The position numbers and the translations under genes are program-made. Shown one piece after another: positions 8,178 through 15,047 of a DNA stretch of 23,610 bases. Position 1 is the first letter of the stretch. The number at the start of each line of letters is the position of its first letter. The DNA comes from Rhodobacterales bacterium (GTDB lineage: Bacteria > Pseudomonadota > Alphaproteobacteria > Rhodobacterales > Rhodobacteraceae), in contig JAACVA010000077.1 in assembly GCA_009992615.1 (NCBI GenBank), forward strand, positions 1-23,610, in the 5' to 3' direction. Below the pieces are notes generated by a model. It was not told the DNA's origin and ran no database searches. It worked only from the letters and a program-made list of their open reading frames with translations.

Positions 8178-9248
8178 TCATACTCCGCCATGCAGCGTCG
8201 GCACTGCCAGCGGTGAGAAACCATAGTGCCGCAGCCAGCGCAAATCCGAATCGAAGAACGCGCGCAGGTCGGGGATGCCGTATTTCAGCATGGCGATGCG
8301 GTCGATGCCCATGCCGAAGGCAAAGCCCTGCCACTGGTCGGGGTCCACGCCACCGGCGCGCAGGACGTGGGGGTGTACCATGCCAGACCCCAGCACCTCG
8401 AGCCAGCCGTCGCCTTCGCCCACGCGCACCTGGCCGTCGACCCAGGAACACTGGATGTCGACCTCGGCCGATGGTTCGGTGAACGGGAAATGCGAGGCGC
8501 GGAAGCGGGTCTTGACCGTGGTGCCGAAATAGGCGGTGAAGAATTCCTCAAGCACCCATTTCAGGTTGGCCATGGAGATGGATTTGTCGATGGCCAGCCC
8601 TTCCACCTGATGGAACATCGGCGTGTGGGTCTGGTCGTAATCGGCGCGATAGACCCGGCCGGGGGCGATTATGCGCAGGGGCGCTCCCTGATCCTGCATC
8701 GTGCGGATCTGCACCGGGCTGGTGTGGGTGCGCAACACATGCGGCGGGCGGTCGTCCCCGGCGGCGCGGTGCATGTAAAACGTGTCCATCTCGCCCCGCG
8801 CAGGGTGGTGGCTGGGGATGTTCAGCGCGTCGAAGTTGTAGAAATCGGTTTCGACCTGCGGCCCTTCGGCCACGGCGAACCCCATGTCGGCAAAGATCGC
8901 GGTGACTTCCTCCCACACCTGCGAAACGGGGTGGATCGTGCCCGCGCCGTCGCCGCGCCGCCGCCCCGGCAGCGTCACGTCCAGCCATTCGCCGCGCAGC
9001 CGCTCTTCAAGCGCGGCGTCGCCCAACGCCTGTTTGCGCGCGGCGATGGCCGAGGTGATCTCATCCTTCAGCGCGTTCAAGGCGGGGCCGGCAACCTGCC
9101 GTTCCTCGGGCGTCATGCGGCCCAATTCGCGCATCGCCAAGGCCACCTCGCCCTTCTTGCCGATCGCGGCGAGGCGCACCTCTTCCAGCGCGGATTCGTC
9201 AGCCGAACCGGCGATCAACCCCAGGTATTTCAGTCTCAGATCATCCAT
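8178..9248 (-). CDS. pheS: Phenylalanyl-tRNA synthetase alpha subunit
   Basis: 356 residues; the catalytic class II subunit. It has the N-terminal coiled-coil arm (about 1-85, with LAAIGKKGEVALAM and a long charged helix) and then the catalytic domain. Motif 2 and its surroundings are clear: YNFDALNIPSHHPAR, RTHTSPVQ, and GRVYRADYDQTHTPMFHQVEG. Motif 3 is FGMGIDRIAMLKYGIPDLR near the C-terminus, followed by FFDSDLRWL. The zinc-like GGG-C-V-C segment of many PheS proteins is altered here (CSWVDGQVRVGEGDGW). The frame stays open to 9593, but MDDLRLKYLGLI at 9248 is the family start; the upstream part is GC-rich filler. The Shine-Dalgarno site is weak. It is the first gene of pheS-orf71-pheT. 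Confidence 0.96.
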   Translation of the reverse strand: MDDLRLKYLGLIAGSADESALEEVRLAAIGKKGEVALAMRELGRMTPEERQVAGPALNALKDEITSAIAARKQALGDAALEERLRGEWLDVTLPGRRRGDGAGTIHPVSQVWEEVTAIFADMGFAVAEGPQVETDFYNFDALNIPSHHPARGEMDTFYMHRAAGDDRPPHVLRTHTSPVQIRTMQDQGAPLRIIAPGRVYRADYDQTHTPMFHQVEGLAIDKSISMANLKWVLEEFFTAYFGTTVKTRFRASHFPFTEPSAEVDIQCSWVDGQVRVGEGDGWLEVLGSGMVHPHVLRAGGVDPDQWQGFAFGMGIDRIAMLKYGIPDLRAFFDSDLRWLRHYGFSPLAVPTLHGGV

Positions 9249-9472
9249 GCGCGGCCCCCGGCCCCATCTTGCGTTGCCCCGGTCAGCTAGCCGGTTCCGC
9301 GACTGCATGCAAGTTTGCGCCGCGCTTGTCGCCATCGACGGTGTCTGGCCTGTGCGCTGTGGTACCGTGAACAGCCAAGCGGCCCAGGGATGCCGCTGAA
9401 CAGCGTCGCCCCGGAGCCGCAAATGCGCGCGCAGTGTTTTGAGGCTTTCGCCCGCGTCACCGCATGTGATGC

Positions 9473-9733
9473 TCAGTCCGAATGCCCGCCGCTTGAAGCC
9501 TCTTCCAGCGAGGCCAGCGCCGCGCGTTTGGTTCGCACCAGGTTCCGTTTTTCCGCGATTTTTGCGCAACTGCTTTGCGAACCGGCCAGGCAACTGATAT
9601 AATTATCATAATAGGCGTCTTCCGCATCAAAGACATCCGCTTCGATGCCGTATGATTGAACAGCCTGATTGATGGCTGCGTCGCGGCGCGCACGGAACGT
9701 TTCCATCAGATAGGTTCTGGTGACCTCAGGCAT
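9473..9733 (-). CDS. Hypothetical protein, 86 residues, overlapping the lipoprotein gene
   Basis: Not recognised. The chosen start is the ATG at 9733 (MPEVTRTYLMETFRARRD), which overlaps the last 8 bases of the preceding lipoprotein gene; the frame is open further up to 9850, but that part is a shadow of the lipoprotein gene. The protein is mostly charged and probably helical, with an acidic Tyr-rich centre (DVFDAEDAYYDNYISCL), two cysteines seven residues apart (CLAGSQSSC), and a basic C-terminal helix (KIAEKRNLVRTKRAALASLEEA). There is no signal peptide or membrane span. Codons are AT-richer than in neighbours (TAT, AAT, ATA and TTT are frequent around 9595-9660), hinting at acquired DNA. 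It could also be a frameshifted second half of the upstream gene. Confidence 0.5.
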   Translation of the reverse strand: MPEVTRTYLMETFRARRDAAINQAVQSYGIEADVFDAEDAYYDNYISCLAGSQSSCAKIAEKRNLVRTKRAALASLEEASSGGHSD

Positions 9734-9947
9734 GGGCTGCCGCGAATTGAACCATGTCGCCGCCGGGGACAAGATTGAGTGTGGTATCTTCGGCAATCTG
9801 CTTGCCGATGGTCTTGTAATCGTCCGCAGTATATTCCTGACCCGTGGCATATTCTACGGCGCTGTCTGCAGTGCTCAGGGGATTGCAGCCCGTGGTTAGC
9901 ATCATTGATAAAATCAGCGATGCCGCTGTCAACTGATTGCGGTTCAT
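9726..9947 (-). CDS. Small putative lipoprotein
   Basis: 73 residues. The N-terminus is a lipoprotein signal: Met-Asn-Arg, a hydrophobic stretch (LTAASLILSMML) and TTGC, with Cys22 as the likely lipidated residue. The mature part is small and polar (NPLSTADSAVEYATGQEYTADDYKTIGKQIAEDTTLN), and the end LVPGGDMVQFAAAHA is non-polar. GAAGGA lies about 13 bases before the ATG at 9947. Upstream in-frame Met codons at 9986 and 9980 would give an implausible long leader. A perfect FNR-type box lies 68-81 bases upstream, with a TATACA -10-like element (9995-9990) between. This suggests oxygen- or nitric-oxide-responsive transcription of this gene and its overlapping partner. The family is unknown. Confidence 0.6.
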   Translation of the reverse strand: MNRNQLTAASLILSMMLTTGCNPLSTADSAVEYATGQEYTADDYKTIGKQIAEDTTLNLVPGGDMVQFAAAHA

Positions 9948-10014
9948 AGTCAATTTCAGATCCTTCAAAAGAACACCCATGATCATGGATGTATAATGAA
10001 GTTGATATGTGTAT

Positions 10015-10028
10015 TTGATCTGGATCAA
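10015..10028 (-). promoter_or_regulatory. FNR/CRP-family binding site (perfect TTGAT-N4-ATCAA)
   Basis: TTGATCTGGATCAA is an exact match to the FNR-type consensus used in Rhodobacterales by FnrL and by DNR/NnrR-like regulators. Ten fixed bases would be expected about 0.02 times in a window of this size with even base use. The only gene it can serve is the lipoprotein gene reading away from it on the minus strand; on the other side lies the rplT terminator. With TATACA (9995-9990) taken as the -10, the box centre would be near -38, close to the -41.5 of activating sites. The exact promoter is inferred. Confidence 0.6.
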
Positions 10029-10045
10029 CGGGATACTTACCGGCG

Positions 10046-10071
10046 CAAATAAAGCCGCCCCGAAGGGCGAC
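10046..10071 (-). terminator. Rho-independent terminator of the rpmI-rplT transcript
   Basis: Read on the minus strand, GTCGCCC (10071-10065), a TTCG loop and GGGCGGC (10060-10054) form a 7-base-pair stem (one G-T pair) closed by a stable UUCG tetraloop, followed at once by TTTATTTG. It begins 25 bases after the rplT stop codon. Confidence 0.85.
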
Positions 10072-10096
10072 CTTTGGATTTTGCGTTACGTACGGC

Positions 10097-10462
10097 TCAG
10101 GCGGCCAGGGCGGCCTGAACTTTGGTCACGATGGTGCCGAATGCGTCGGGTTCGTGAACGGCCAGATCAGCCAGAACCTTGCGGTCAACCTCAATCCCGG
10201 CAAGGGAAAGGCCGTTGATGAAGCGGCTGTAGGTCAGCGCCGCGTCATGCATCCGCACAGCCGCATTGATCCGCTGAATCCACAAGGCGCGGAAATTGCG
10301 CTTGCGCACCTTACGGTCGCGCGTGGCGTATTGGTTTGCCTTGTCCACCGCTTGGGTGGCGGTGCGAAAATTCGTCGACCGCGCGCCATAATAGCCTTTG
10401 GCGGCTTTGACGACCTTGCGGTGACGGGCGTGGGTGACTGTTCCACCTTTGGTTCTCGACAT
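10097..10462 (-). CDS. rplT: 50S ribosomal protein L20
   Basis: 121 residues, close to the usual 117-120. L20 binds 23S rRNA early in large-subunit assembly. The conserved N-terminal basic arm (SRTKGGTVTHARHRKVVKAAKGYYGARS) and the globular region (RKRNFRALWIQRINAAVRMHDAALTYSRFINGL, then GIEVDRKVLADLAV) are unmistakable. AAGGAG lies 8 bases upstream of the ATG. It follows rpmI after 12 bases and is closed by a strong terminator. The usual infC is not in front of rpmI here, as is common in alphaproteobacteria. Confidence 0.97.
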   Translation of the reverse strand: MSRTKGGTVTHARHRKVVKAAKGYYGARSTNFRTATQAVDKANQYATRDRKVRKRNFRALWIQRINAAVRMHDAALTYSRFINGLSLAGIEVDRKVLADLAVHEPDAFGTIVTKVQAALAA

Positions 10463-10474
10463 GGATCTGTCTCC

Positions 10475-10675
10475 TTAACCGGCGTAGGGCATGAAAGATT
10501 TTGCCAGCTTCTGATCCGGCGCGCTCAGCACCCGGGTGCCACGGGCATCGCGGATGAACTTTGTGCTGCGTTTGATCATGCCGTGGCGCTTGCCAGCCAT
10601 GCCGCCAACGATCTTGCCGGTCGCGGTCACCTTGAAGCGTTTCTTGGCGCTGCTTTTCGTCTTCATCTTGGGCAT
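10475..10675 (-). CDS. rpmI: 50S ribosomal protein L35
   Basis: 66 residues, the standard length. The sequence opens with MPKMKTKSSAKKRFKVTATG and continues with the very basic GGMAGKRHGMIKRSTKF segment typical of L35; the C-terminal part ends QKLAKSFMPYAG. GGAGACGG immediately precedes the ATG at 10675. The frame extends upstream to 10780, but that stretch is leader sequence without family similarity. It is the first gene of the rpmI-rplT pair. Confidence 0.97.
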   Translation of the reverse strand: MPKMKTKSSAKKRFKVTATGKIVGGMAGKRHGMIKRSTKFIRDARGTRVLSAPDQKLAKSFMPYAG

Positions 10676-10751
10676 TTCCGTCTCCTGTTGTTCGGGTCGG
10701 TTTACGCACGACTCGGCATGCCACAGTGGCCGGTCGCGCGACAGAGTGTGC

Positions 10752-10780
10752 TGCATAAGCGCGGGTGGGGGCGCTGGCAA
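10752..10780 (-). promoter_or_regulatory. Possible sigma-70-type promoter of rpmI-rplT
   Basis: On the minus strand TTGCCA (10780-10775) and TATGCA (10757-10752) are 17 bases apart, in the 124-base leader between the small membrane protein gene and rpmI. The -10 match is only moderate, so this is a tentative call based on spacing and position. Confidence 0.3.
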
Positions 10781-10799
10781 GCGTTATTGCGTCTTGATC

Positions 10800-11024
10800 T
10801 CAGTGGGCGAACTTGCCCACCACCCGCACGAAAGCCCCCGGAATGTCATTGATCGCATAGCCGCCGGGGCGCGTCGTGATTGCCCAATAGATCGCCACCC
10901 CGGCGATGACGACGAGGACCATCGCCACCCGGGGCGGCCGCGATTCCGCAAAGGCGGACAGCAGAGACGGAAAGGCAAGTGCCAGACAGACAACGCCCAG
11001 CACAATTGCGATATCGGGTTCCAC
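10800..11024 (-). CDS. Small conserved membrane protein downstream of pyk
   Basis: 74 residues with a GTG start at 11024, supported by GGAGG 7 bases upstream. Two hydrophobic spans are clear: residues about 4-24 (DIAIVLGVVCLALAFPSLLSAF) and about 32-50 (RVAMVLVVIAGVAIYWAI). These are followed by the soluble ending RPGGYAINDIPGAFVRVVGKFAH. From memory, proteins with this pattern (PPR before the second helix and PGGY..DIP..FVRV at the end) occur widely in Rhodobacterales with no assigned role; I cannot verify that here. It lies 30 bases after pyk on the same strand, so it is probably cotranscribed with it. Confidence 0.7.
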   Translation of the reverse strand: MEPDIAIVLGVVCLALAFPSLLSAFAESRPPRVAMVLVVIAGVAIYWAITTRPGGYAINDIPGAFVRVVGKFAH

Positions 11025-11054
11025 TGGGTGCCTCCGCTGACTGACCGTTTCAGC

Positions 11055-12500
11055 CTATTCAGGATCTCCGGCGAAAATCAATCGTTCATCGCAAGGCGCG
11101 ACACGCAGGATGTTCGTCGTGCCGGGGATGTTGAAAGGAACCCCAGCCGTCACAACGATAAGATCTTCGCGGGTCGCGAATCCCTCGGCGACGGCGGCGC
11201 GTGTGCTGGCCACGACTGCGCCCTTGAACCGATCAACCGGGGCGCTGATCACACAGTGCAAACCCCATGTCAGCACCAAACGTCGCGCCGTGCCCACCAC
11301 ATGGGTCATCGCCAGGATCGGCACACGGGGGCGTTCGCGCGCCACCAGGCTGGCCGTGGCACCCGACTGGGTGAAACAACAGATTGCCTTGATCTCGGTC
11401 GTTTCGGCAATTTCCCTGGCGGCGGATACGATGGCATCGGCCACGGTTTCCTTGTGACCTCCGCGGCTGGCGTCGATCACCTCGCGGTAGGTCGGATCGC
11501 TTTCAACCTCGATGGCGACGGCATTCATGGTTTTCACCGCCTCGATTGGAAAAGACCCGGCGGCGGATTCGGCTGACAACATCACGGCATCGGCGCCCTC
11601 ATAAATCGCGGCGGCCACATCCGACACCTCTGCGCGTGTCGGCATGGGCGATTCGATCATTGATTCCAGCATTTGAGTGGCAACGATCACCGGCTTGGCC
11701 GCCGCGCGGCATTTGCGCACAAGACGTTTCTGGATCGGGGGTACATTCTGTACCGGCAGCTCCACCCCCAGATCGCCCCGCGCAACCATAATGCCGTCGG
11801 ATACCTTGAGGATGGCATCGAAATTCGTCACGGCGGCGGGCTTTTCGATCTTGCTCAGAATAGCGGCCCGGCCATAGGTCAGATCGCGCGCCTCGATTAC
11901 GTCTTCTGGCCGCTGCACGAACGACAGGGCCAGCCAATCAACACCCAGATCGCAAACAAAATCCAGATCCTTGCGGTCCTTCTCGGACAGCGCCGCAAGG
12001 GGCAACACGACGTCGGGCACATTCACGCCCTTGCGGTTGGAAATCGTACCCCCCACGGTCACCTCGCAATTCGCGAAATCCGCGCCGCAATCCTTGACCT
12101 TGAGACGGATCTTGCCATCGTTGACCAACAGCGACGAACCCGGTTCGAGGGCGGCGAAAATCTCGGTGTGGGGCAGGCAGACGCGGGTGTTGTCGCCTTC
12201 GGCCTTGTCCAGATCGAGACGGAAGTCCTGACCCACGATCAGGTCTTCCTCTCCCTTGGCAAAGACCCCAACGCGCAACTTTGGCCCCTGAAGATCGGCC
12301 AGAATGGCGATCGGGCGGCCCACGTCATTTTCGATCTTGCGAATCATCGCATGGCGCGCCGCGATCTCGCCGTGGTCACCATGGCTCATGTTCAGGCGGA
12401 AAACATCGGCGCCCGCCTCGAACAGGGCACGAATCGTGTCGTAATCGTTTGAAGCCGGGCCAAGCGTCGCGACGATCTTGACATTGCGAAGGCGTCTCAT
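11055..12500 (-). CDS. pyk: Pyruvate kinase
   Basis: 481 residues; it converts phosphoenolpyruvate and ADP to pyruvate and ATP, the last step of glycolysis. Motifs in order: the KIVATLGPAS opening (8-17), active-site block FRLNMSHGDHG (34-44, including Arg35, Asn37 and Ser39), ILADLQGPKLRVG, the B-domain VNDGKIRLKV, GVNVPDVVLPLAALSEKD, the signature ILSKIEKPAAV with catalytic Lys217 and metal ligand Glu219, RGDLGVELP from 241, and ATQMLESMIESPMPTRAEVSDVA. The C-terminal domain is complete. AAGGAAAAGG lies before the ATG. It is transcribed divergently from the DUF1244 gene and is probably followed in the same transcript by the small membrane protein gene. Confidence 0.97.
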   Translation of the reverse strand: MRRLRNVKIVATLGPASNDYDTIRALFEAGADVFRLNMSHGDHGEIAARHAMIRKIENDVGRPIAILADLQGPKLRVGVFAKGEEDLIVGQDFRLDLDKAEGDNTRVCLPHTEIFAALEPGSSLLVNDGKIRLKVKDCGADFANCEVTVGGTISNRKGVNVPDVVLPLAALSEKDRKDLDFVCDLGVDWLALSFVQRPEDVIEARDLTYGRAAILSKIEKPAAVTNFDAILKVSDGIMVARGDLGVELPVQNVPPIQKRLVRKCRAAAKPVIVATQMLESMIESPMPTRAEVSDVAAAIYEGADAVMLSAESAAGSFPIEAVKTMNAVAIEVESDPTYREVIDASRGGHKETVADAIVSAAREIAETTEIKAICCFTQSGATASLVARERPRVPILAMTHVVGTARRLVLTWGLHCVISAPVDRFKGAVVASTRAAVAEGFATREDLIVVTAGVPFNIPGTTNILRVAPCDERLIFAGDPE

Positions 12501-12716
12501 GCTGCCTTTTCCTTTTTAGGGTAGTTCCAGAGCGGAAGATCGACGCGGTTATGACCCAAAAATGTTAGCGGTACAACTCGCCCCCGCAGATGGGCATCTC
12601 TTTGCCTTAGAAGTACAAAGATTTGATGAAAAATATGCCATACCGCGAGGCCTTGACGATAGGCCACCGCGTCGCCACCCTTGCGACGAGCCCACCGAAA
12701 AGGACCGGAGCCAGCA
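12501..12716. other. Divergent intergenic region between pyk and the DUF1244 gene
   Basis: 216 bases, clearly AT-richer than its surroundings between about 12550 and 12650. It must hold the promoters of both genes. On the pyk side TTGTAC and CATAAC are spaced by 17 bases (around 12582-12551), a weak promoter match. A small open frame from 12562 uses codons rare in this genome (TTA, ATA and AGA) and runs into the DUF1244 gene out of frame, so I do not call it a gene. Confidence 0.5.
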
Positions 12717-13007
12717 ATGGACAGTCAGACCCAGCTTGAACTCGAAGCCGCCGCCTTTCGTCGCCTGCGCGATCACCTCGCGAAGCGCGCCGATGTGCAG
12801 AATATCGACATGATGAACCTGACAGGGTTCTGCCGCAACTGTCTGAGCAGATGGTATCAGGAGGCAGCGAACCACCGTGGCATCGCAATGACAAAAGAGG
12901 AAGGGCGCGAAATTTTTTACGGAATGCCCTACGACCAATGGCGCGCGCAGCACCAGACAGAGGCCAGCGCTGAACAACGGGGTGCCTTCGTCAAAACCCA
13001 CGACTGA
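12717..13007 (+). CDS. DUF1244 domain protein
   Basis: 96 residues, a full-length member of DUF1244, a small soluble family common in alpha- and gammaproteobacteria with no established role. The diagnostic block is NIDMMNLTGFCRNCLSRWY at 29-47, which includes a Cys-x-x-Cys pair (Cys39 and Cys42), followed by REIFYGMPYDQWRAQH. The pair might bind a metal or undergo redox chemistry, which is inference. The frame is open from 12681, but the ATG at 12717 has a CGGAG upstream and matches the family start. A six-base-pair hairpin and one copy of the dispersed element follow directly after the stop codon. Confidence 0.88.
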   Translation: MDSQTQLELEAAAFRRLRDHLAKRADVQNIDMMNLTGFCRNCLSRWYQEAANHRGIAMTKEEGREIFYGMPYDQWRAQHQTEASAEQRGAFVKTHD

Positions 13008-13011
13008 AAAA

Positions 13012-13059
13012 CGCCGCTGCGCGACGTGCCTGCGGCGCGAGTATTTGAGGCAAGAAGAA
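13012..13059 (+). repeat. Dispersed intergenic element, copy B, with preceding hairpin
   Basis: CGCCGC (13012-13017) pairs with GCGGCG (13032-13037), and the element GAGTATTT, GA, GGCAAGAAGAA follows at 13039-13059. It begins 4 bases after the stop of the DUF1244 gene and is on the same strand, so here it could act as a terminator: a stem followed by a short T run. Confidence 0.65.
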
Positions 13060-13064
13060 CCAAG

Positions 13065-13107
13065 GGGGCGCGCCCCGCCTGACCGGGCAACCCAGTGTGG
13101 CGGGGCG
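13065..13107. repeat. Strong inverted repeat downstream of the DUF1244 gene
   Basis: CGCCCCGCC (13071-13079) and GGCGGGGCG (13099-13107) are perfect 9-base inverted copies around a 19-base loop. The loop can itself form a small GGG/CCC stem. The 12-base palindrome GGGGCGCGCCCC (13065-13076) overlaps the left arm. No T run follows on either strand, so a simple intrinsic terminator is not supported. Confidence 0.55.
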
Positions 13108-13195
13108 ACTTCTCCTTGCGCGGTCATCGGCTCTCCAGCCTGTACCGCATGCCTAGCATCAACAGATTCGGTTAATGATGTGTGACCGTGTTGGC

Positions 13196-13216
13196 TTCTT
13201 CTTGCCAAAAATACTC
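13196..13216 (-). repeat. Dispersed intergenic element, copy C
   Basis: On the minus strand it reads GAGTATTT, TT, GGCAAGAAGAA, which is exact at all 19 fixed positions. It lies 42 bases after the stop of the aminotransferase gene and on the same strand as that gene. It faces copy B, giving an inverted pair 136 bases apart. Confidence 0.75.
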
Positions 13217-13258
13217 AAATTCTGTGTTTGCAATCCGAGCGACGGTCGGGATGGTCTG

Positions 13259-14116
13259 CTAGACTGCCATTTTGCGGCTCTCATCCAGATAGATTTCCCG
13301 CAGTCGTTTGGCGACGGGGCCGACAGCGCCGGTTCCGATGGAATCGCCGTCCATTTCAACCACGGGCATCACGAACATCGACGCCGAGGTGATGAAGGCT
13401 TCGTCTGCTGCCTTTGCCTCGTCCAAAGTGAAGGGGCGTTCCTCAATCTCCATCTGTGCCTCGCGGGCAAAACGCAGCACGGCGGCGCGGGTGATCCCGT
13501 GCAGAATCTCATGGCCGAGGTTGCGGGTGATGATCTTGCCGTCCTTGACGATATAGGCGTTGTTGCTGGTGCCTTCGGTGATGAACCCGTCTTCGACCAT
13601 CCAGGCATCATGTGCGCCGGCGGCCTTGGCCATCATCTTGCCCATGGACGGGTACAGCAGTTGCACGGTCTTTATGTCGCGCCGCGCCCAGCGCTGGTCC
13701 TCGATGCTGATCACCTTCATGCCGGTCTGCGCCAGGGGGCTGTCGGCCAGGCCCGGTTTGGCCTGGGTGAACAACACGATGGTTTGCGGTGTGCCCTCGG
13801 CGGGAAATGCGAAATCGCGGTCAGCCGCGCCGCGGGTGATTTGCAGATAGACCAGGCCATCTTCAATGTCGTTCAGACGCACCAGTTCGCGGTGCACCGC
13901 AAGCAGGTCGTCCTTGGTGATCGGGTTGGCCATGCCCAGTTCGCCCAGCGACCGGGCCAGCCGCACCGCGTGGCCGTCGAAATCCAGCAGTTTGCCGCCC
14001 AGAACCGATGTCACCTCGTAAACGCCGTCGGCAAACAGGAACCCCCTGTCGAACACCGACACCTTGGCCTGATCTTCGGGCATGTATTCGCCGTTGAGGT
14101 AAACGGTACGGGTCAT
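13259..14116 (-). CDS. dat: D-amino-acid aminotransferase (class IV PLP enzyme)
   Basis: 285 residues, the normal length for the fold-type IV aminotransferase family (D-alanine aminotransferase, branched-chain aminotransferase, ADC lyase). The opening YLNGEYMPEDQAKVSVFDRGFLFADGVYEV and the segment RWARRDIKTVQLLYPSMGK are closest to D-amino-acid transaminases. The PLP lysine is likely Lys160, and TEGTSNNAYIV (Glu181) is the conserved cofactor-pocket motif. The reaction expected is D-alanine plus 2-oxoglutarate to pyruvate plus D-glutamate. AAGGAG lies 8 bases before the ATG. It is the last gene of a same-strand row with the D-glutamate genes dgcN and dgcA, which supports a D-amino-acid role over a branched-chain one. 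Exact substrate range cannot be read from sequence. Confidence 0.8.
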   Translation of the reverse strand: MTRTVYLNGEYMPEDQAKVSVFDRGFLFADGVYEVTSVLGGKLLDFDGHAVRLARSLGELGMANPITKDDLLAVHRELVRLNDIEDGLVYLQITRGAADRDFAFPAEGTPQTIVLFTQAKPGLADSPLAQTGMKVISIEDQRWARRDIKTVQLLYPSMGKMMAKAAGAHDAWMVEDGFITEGTSNNAYIVKDGKIITRNLGHEILHGITRAAVLRFAREAQMEIEERPFTLDEAKAADEAFITSASMFVMPVVEMDGDSIGTGAVGPVAKRLREIYLDESRKMAV

Positions 14117-14169
14117 CGGAACACTCCTTGCATTGGTCAGCTCCGGATTGGGTCAGCGGCGCGCGTCTG

Positions 14170-14967
14170 TCAAGGGCTGCCCAGCACGCGGTCGATGCCA
14201 TAGCGCAGGCGCGCGGTGGAAAAGCTGTGGCCGCCTGCAAAGGTGCAGAATTCCAGCAGCTTGTTGTCGGGGTTGCTGCCCCGGCGGCACAGGGTGTCAT
14301 CCGGCGCGGCGCGGCGCGAGGCGGCGATGGTGAAGGCACCCTTGTTGGCGTACATGCCCAGCGCTTCCTCAACGTCACCCTGTCTCGCCGGGCCGATGGT
14401 GCGGCCTTGCAGCGGCACGGTGCCGTCTTTGGTGCCGTGGATATGCACGATATTGGCCGGGGGGGCCGGACAGGTTGCAGGCACCGGGGCCCAGAACGTG
14501 CCCGACATCGGCACAAAACCGGCAAAGCGGTCTGACATGTTGCAGGCGATGGCCCAGGTCATCATGCCTCCGGCGGAAAAACCCGACATCACAAGGCGGC
14601 TGTCGTCCAGTGCCACGCGGTCGGCCAGATCGGCCAACACGGCCGCGACATAGGTGTATTCGCGCGCTTCTTTCTGGCCCGGTTCTGCCGGACGGTGGGC
14701 CAGGCTCCAATCGTTCCCCGCCGATTCCAGCGCGACAAGGGCCAGCCCCGTGACATCGGCCAGACGGCGCAATGCGGCGTTGCGCATGACCCCCGCCGCG
14801 CTGCCGCGATAGCCATGGGCGAACAGCAGTGCCCCCATAGGCGCCGCCGCGTCAGGCGGCACATACAGGCGATAGGTGCGGTCACCGACTGTGCAATCGG
14901 TGTCGGGGCCGCAGGCCGCGGCCGGGCTGGCCAGCAGAAGGGCAATGAAGGCAGCGATCAGGCGCAT
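14170..14967 (-). CDS. Secreted alpha/beta hydrolase, LpqC/PHB-depolymerase-like esterase
   Basis: 265 residues. It begins with a typical signal peptide (MRLIAAFIALLLASPAAA, cleavage likely near residue 18), so the product is exported. The catalytic triad can be read: Ser131 in GFSAGG, Asp181 in HGTKDGTVPL, and His247 in AGGHSF. The oxyanion region is LLFAHGYRGSA. Several cysteines (Cys19, Cys25, Cys142 and others) could form disulfides in the periplasm. The family includes extracellular polyhydroxybutyrate depolymerases, feruloyl esterases and LpqC-like lipoproteins, so the substrate is open. GGAG precedes the ATG by 8 bases. It lies between dgcA (80 bases upstream) and the aminotransferase gene (53 bases downstream), all on the same strand. 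Why an exported esterase sits in this operon is unclear. Confidence 0.8.
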   Translation of the reverse strand: MRLIAAFIALLLASPAAACGPDTDCTVGDRTYRLYVPPDAAAPMGALLFAHGYRGSAAGVMRNAALRRLADVTGLALVALESAGNDWSLAHRPAEPGQKEAREYTYVAAVLADLADRVALDDSRLVMSGFSAGGMMTWAIACNMSDRFAGFVPMSGTFWAPVPATCPAPPANIVHIHGTKDGTVPLQGRTIGPARQGDVEEALGMYANKGAFTIAASRRAAPDDTLCRRGSNPDNKLLEFCTFAGGHSFSTARLRYGIDRVLGSP

Positions 14968-15047
14968 GGGGTCTGCTCCGGTTGCGATGTCGGGCGCAGG
15001 GTGCGCCGCCGCGCGCGAAATGAGGAGTCACCTTGCCGTGAGGTGGA

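Noticed and set aside
5839..8226. 795-codon plus-strand open frame opposite pheT
   Set aside because: Antisense shadow of pheT with Arg/Gly/His-rich composition and no recognisable domain.
9249..9472. Possible phenylalanine attenuator or leader peptide before pheS
   Set aside because: No short frame rich in Phe codons and no terminator hairpin with a T run was found in the 224-base leader.
9977..9988. Palindrome CCATGATCATGG in the lipoprotein leader
   Set aside because: A 12-base palindrome, but no known operator resembles it and one such chance site in AT-richer sequence is unremarkable.
12562..12813. Small open frame between pyk and the DUF1244 gene
   Set aside because: The first 30 residues look protein-like, but the codons are atypical, there is no ribosome site, and it runs out of frame into the DUF1244 gene. 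The AT-rich region is better explained as two promoters.
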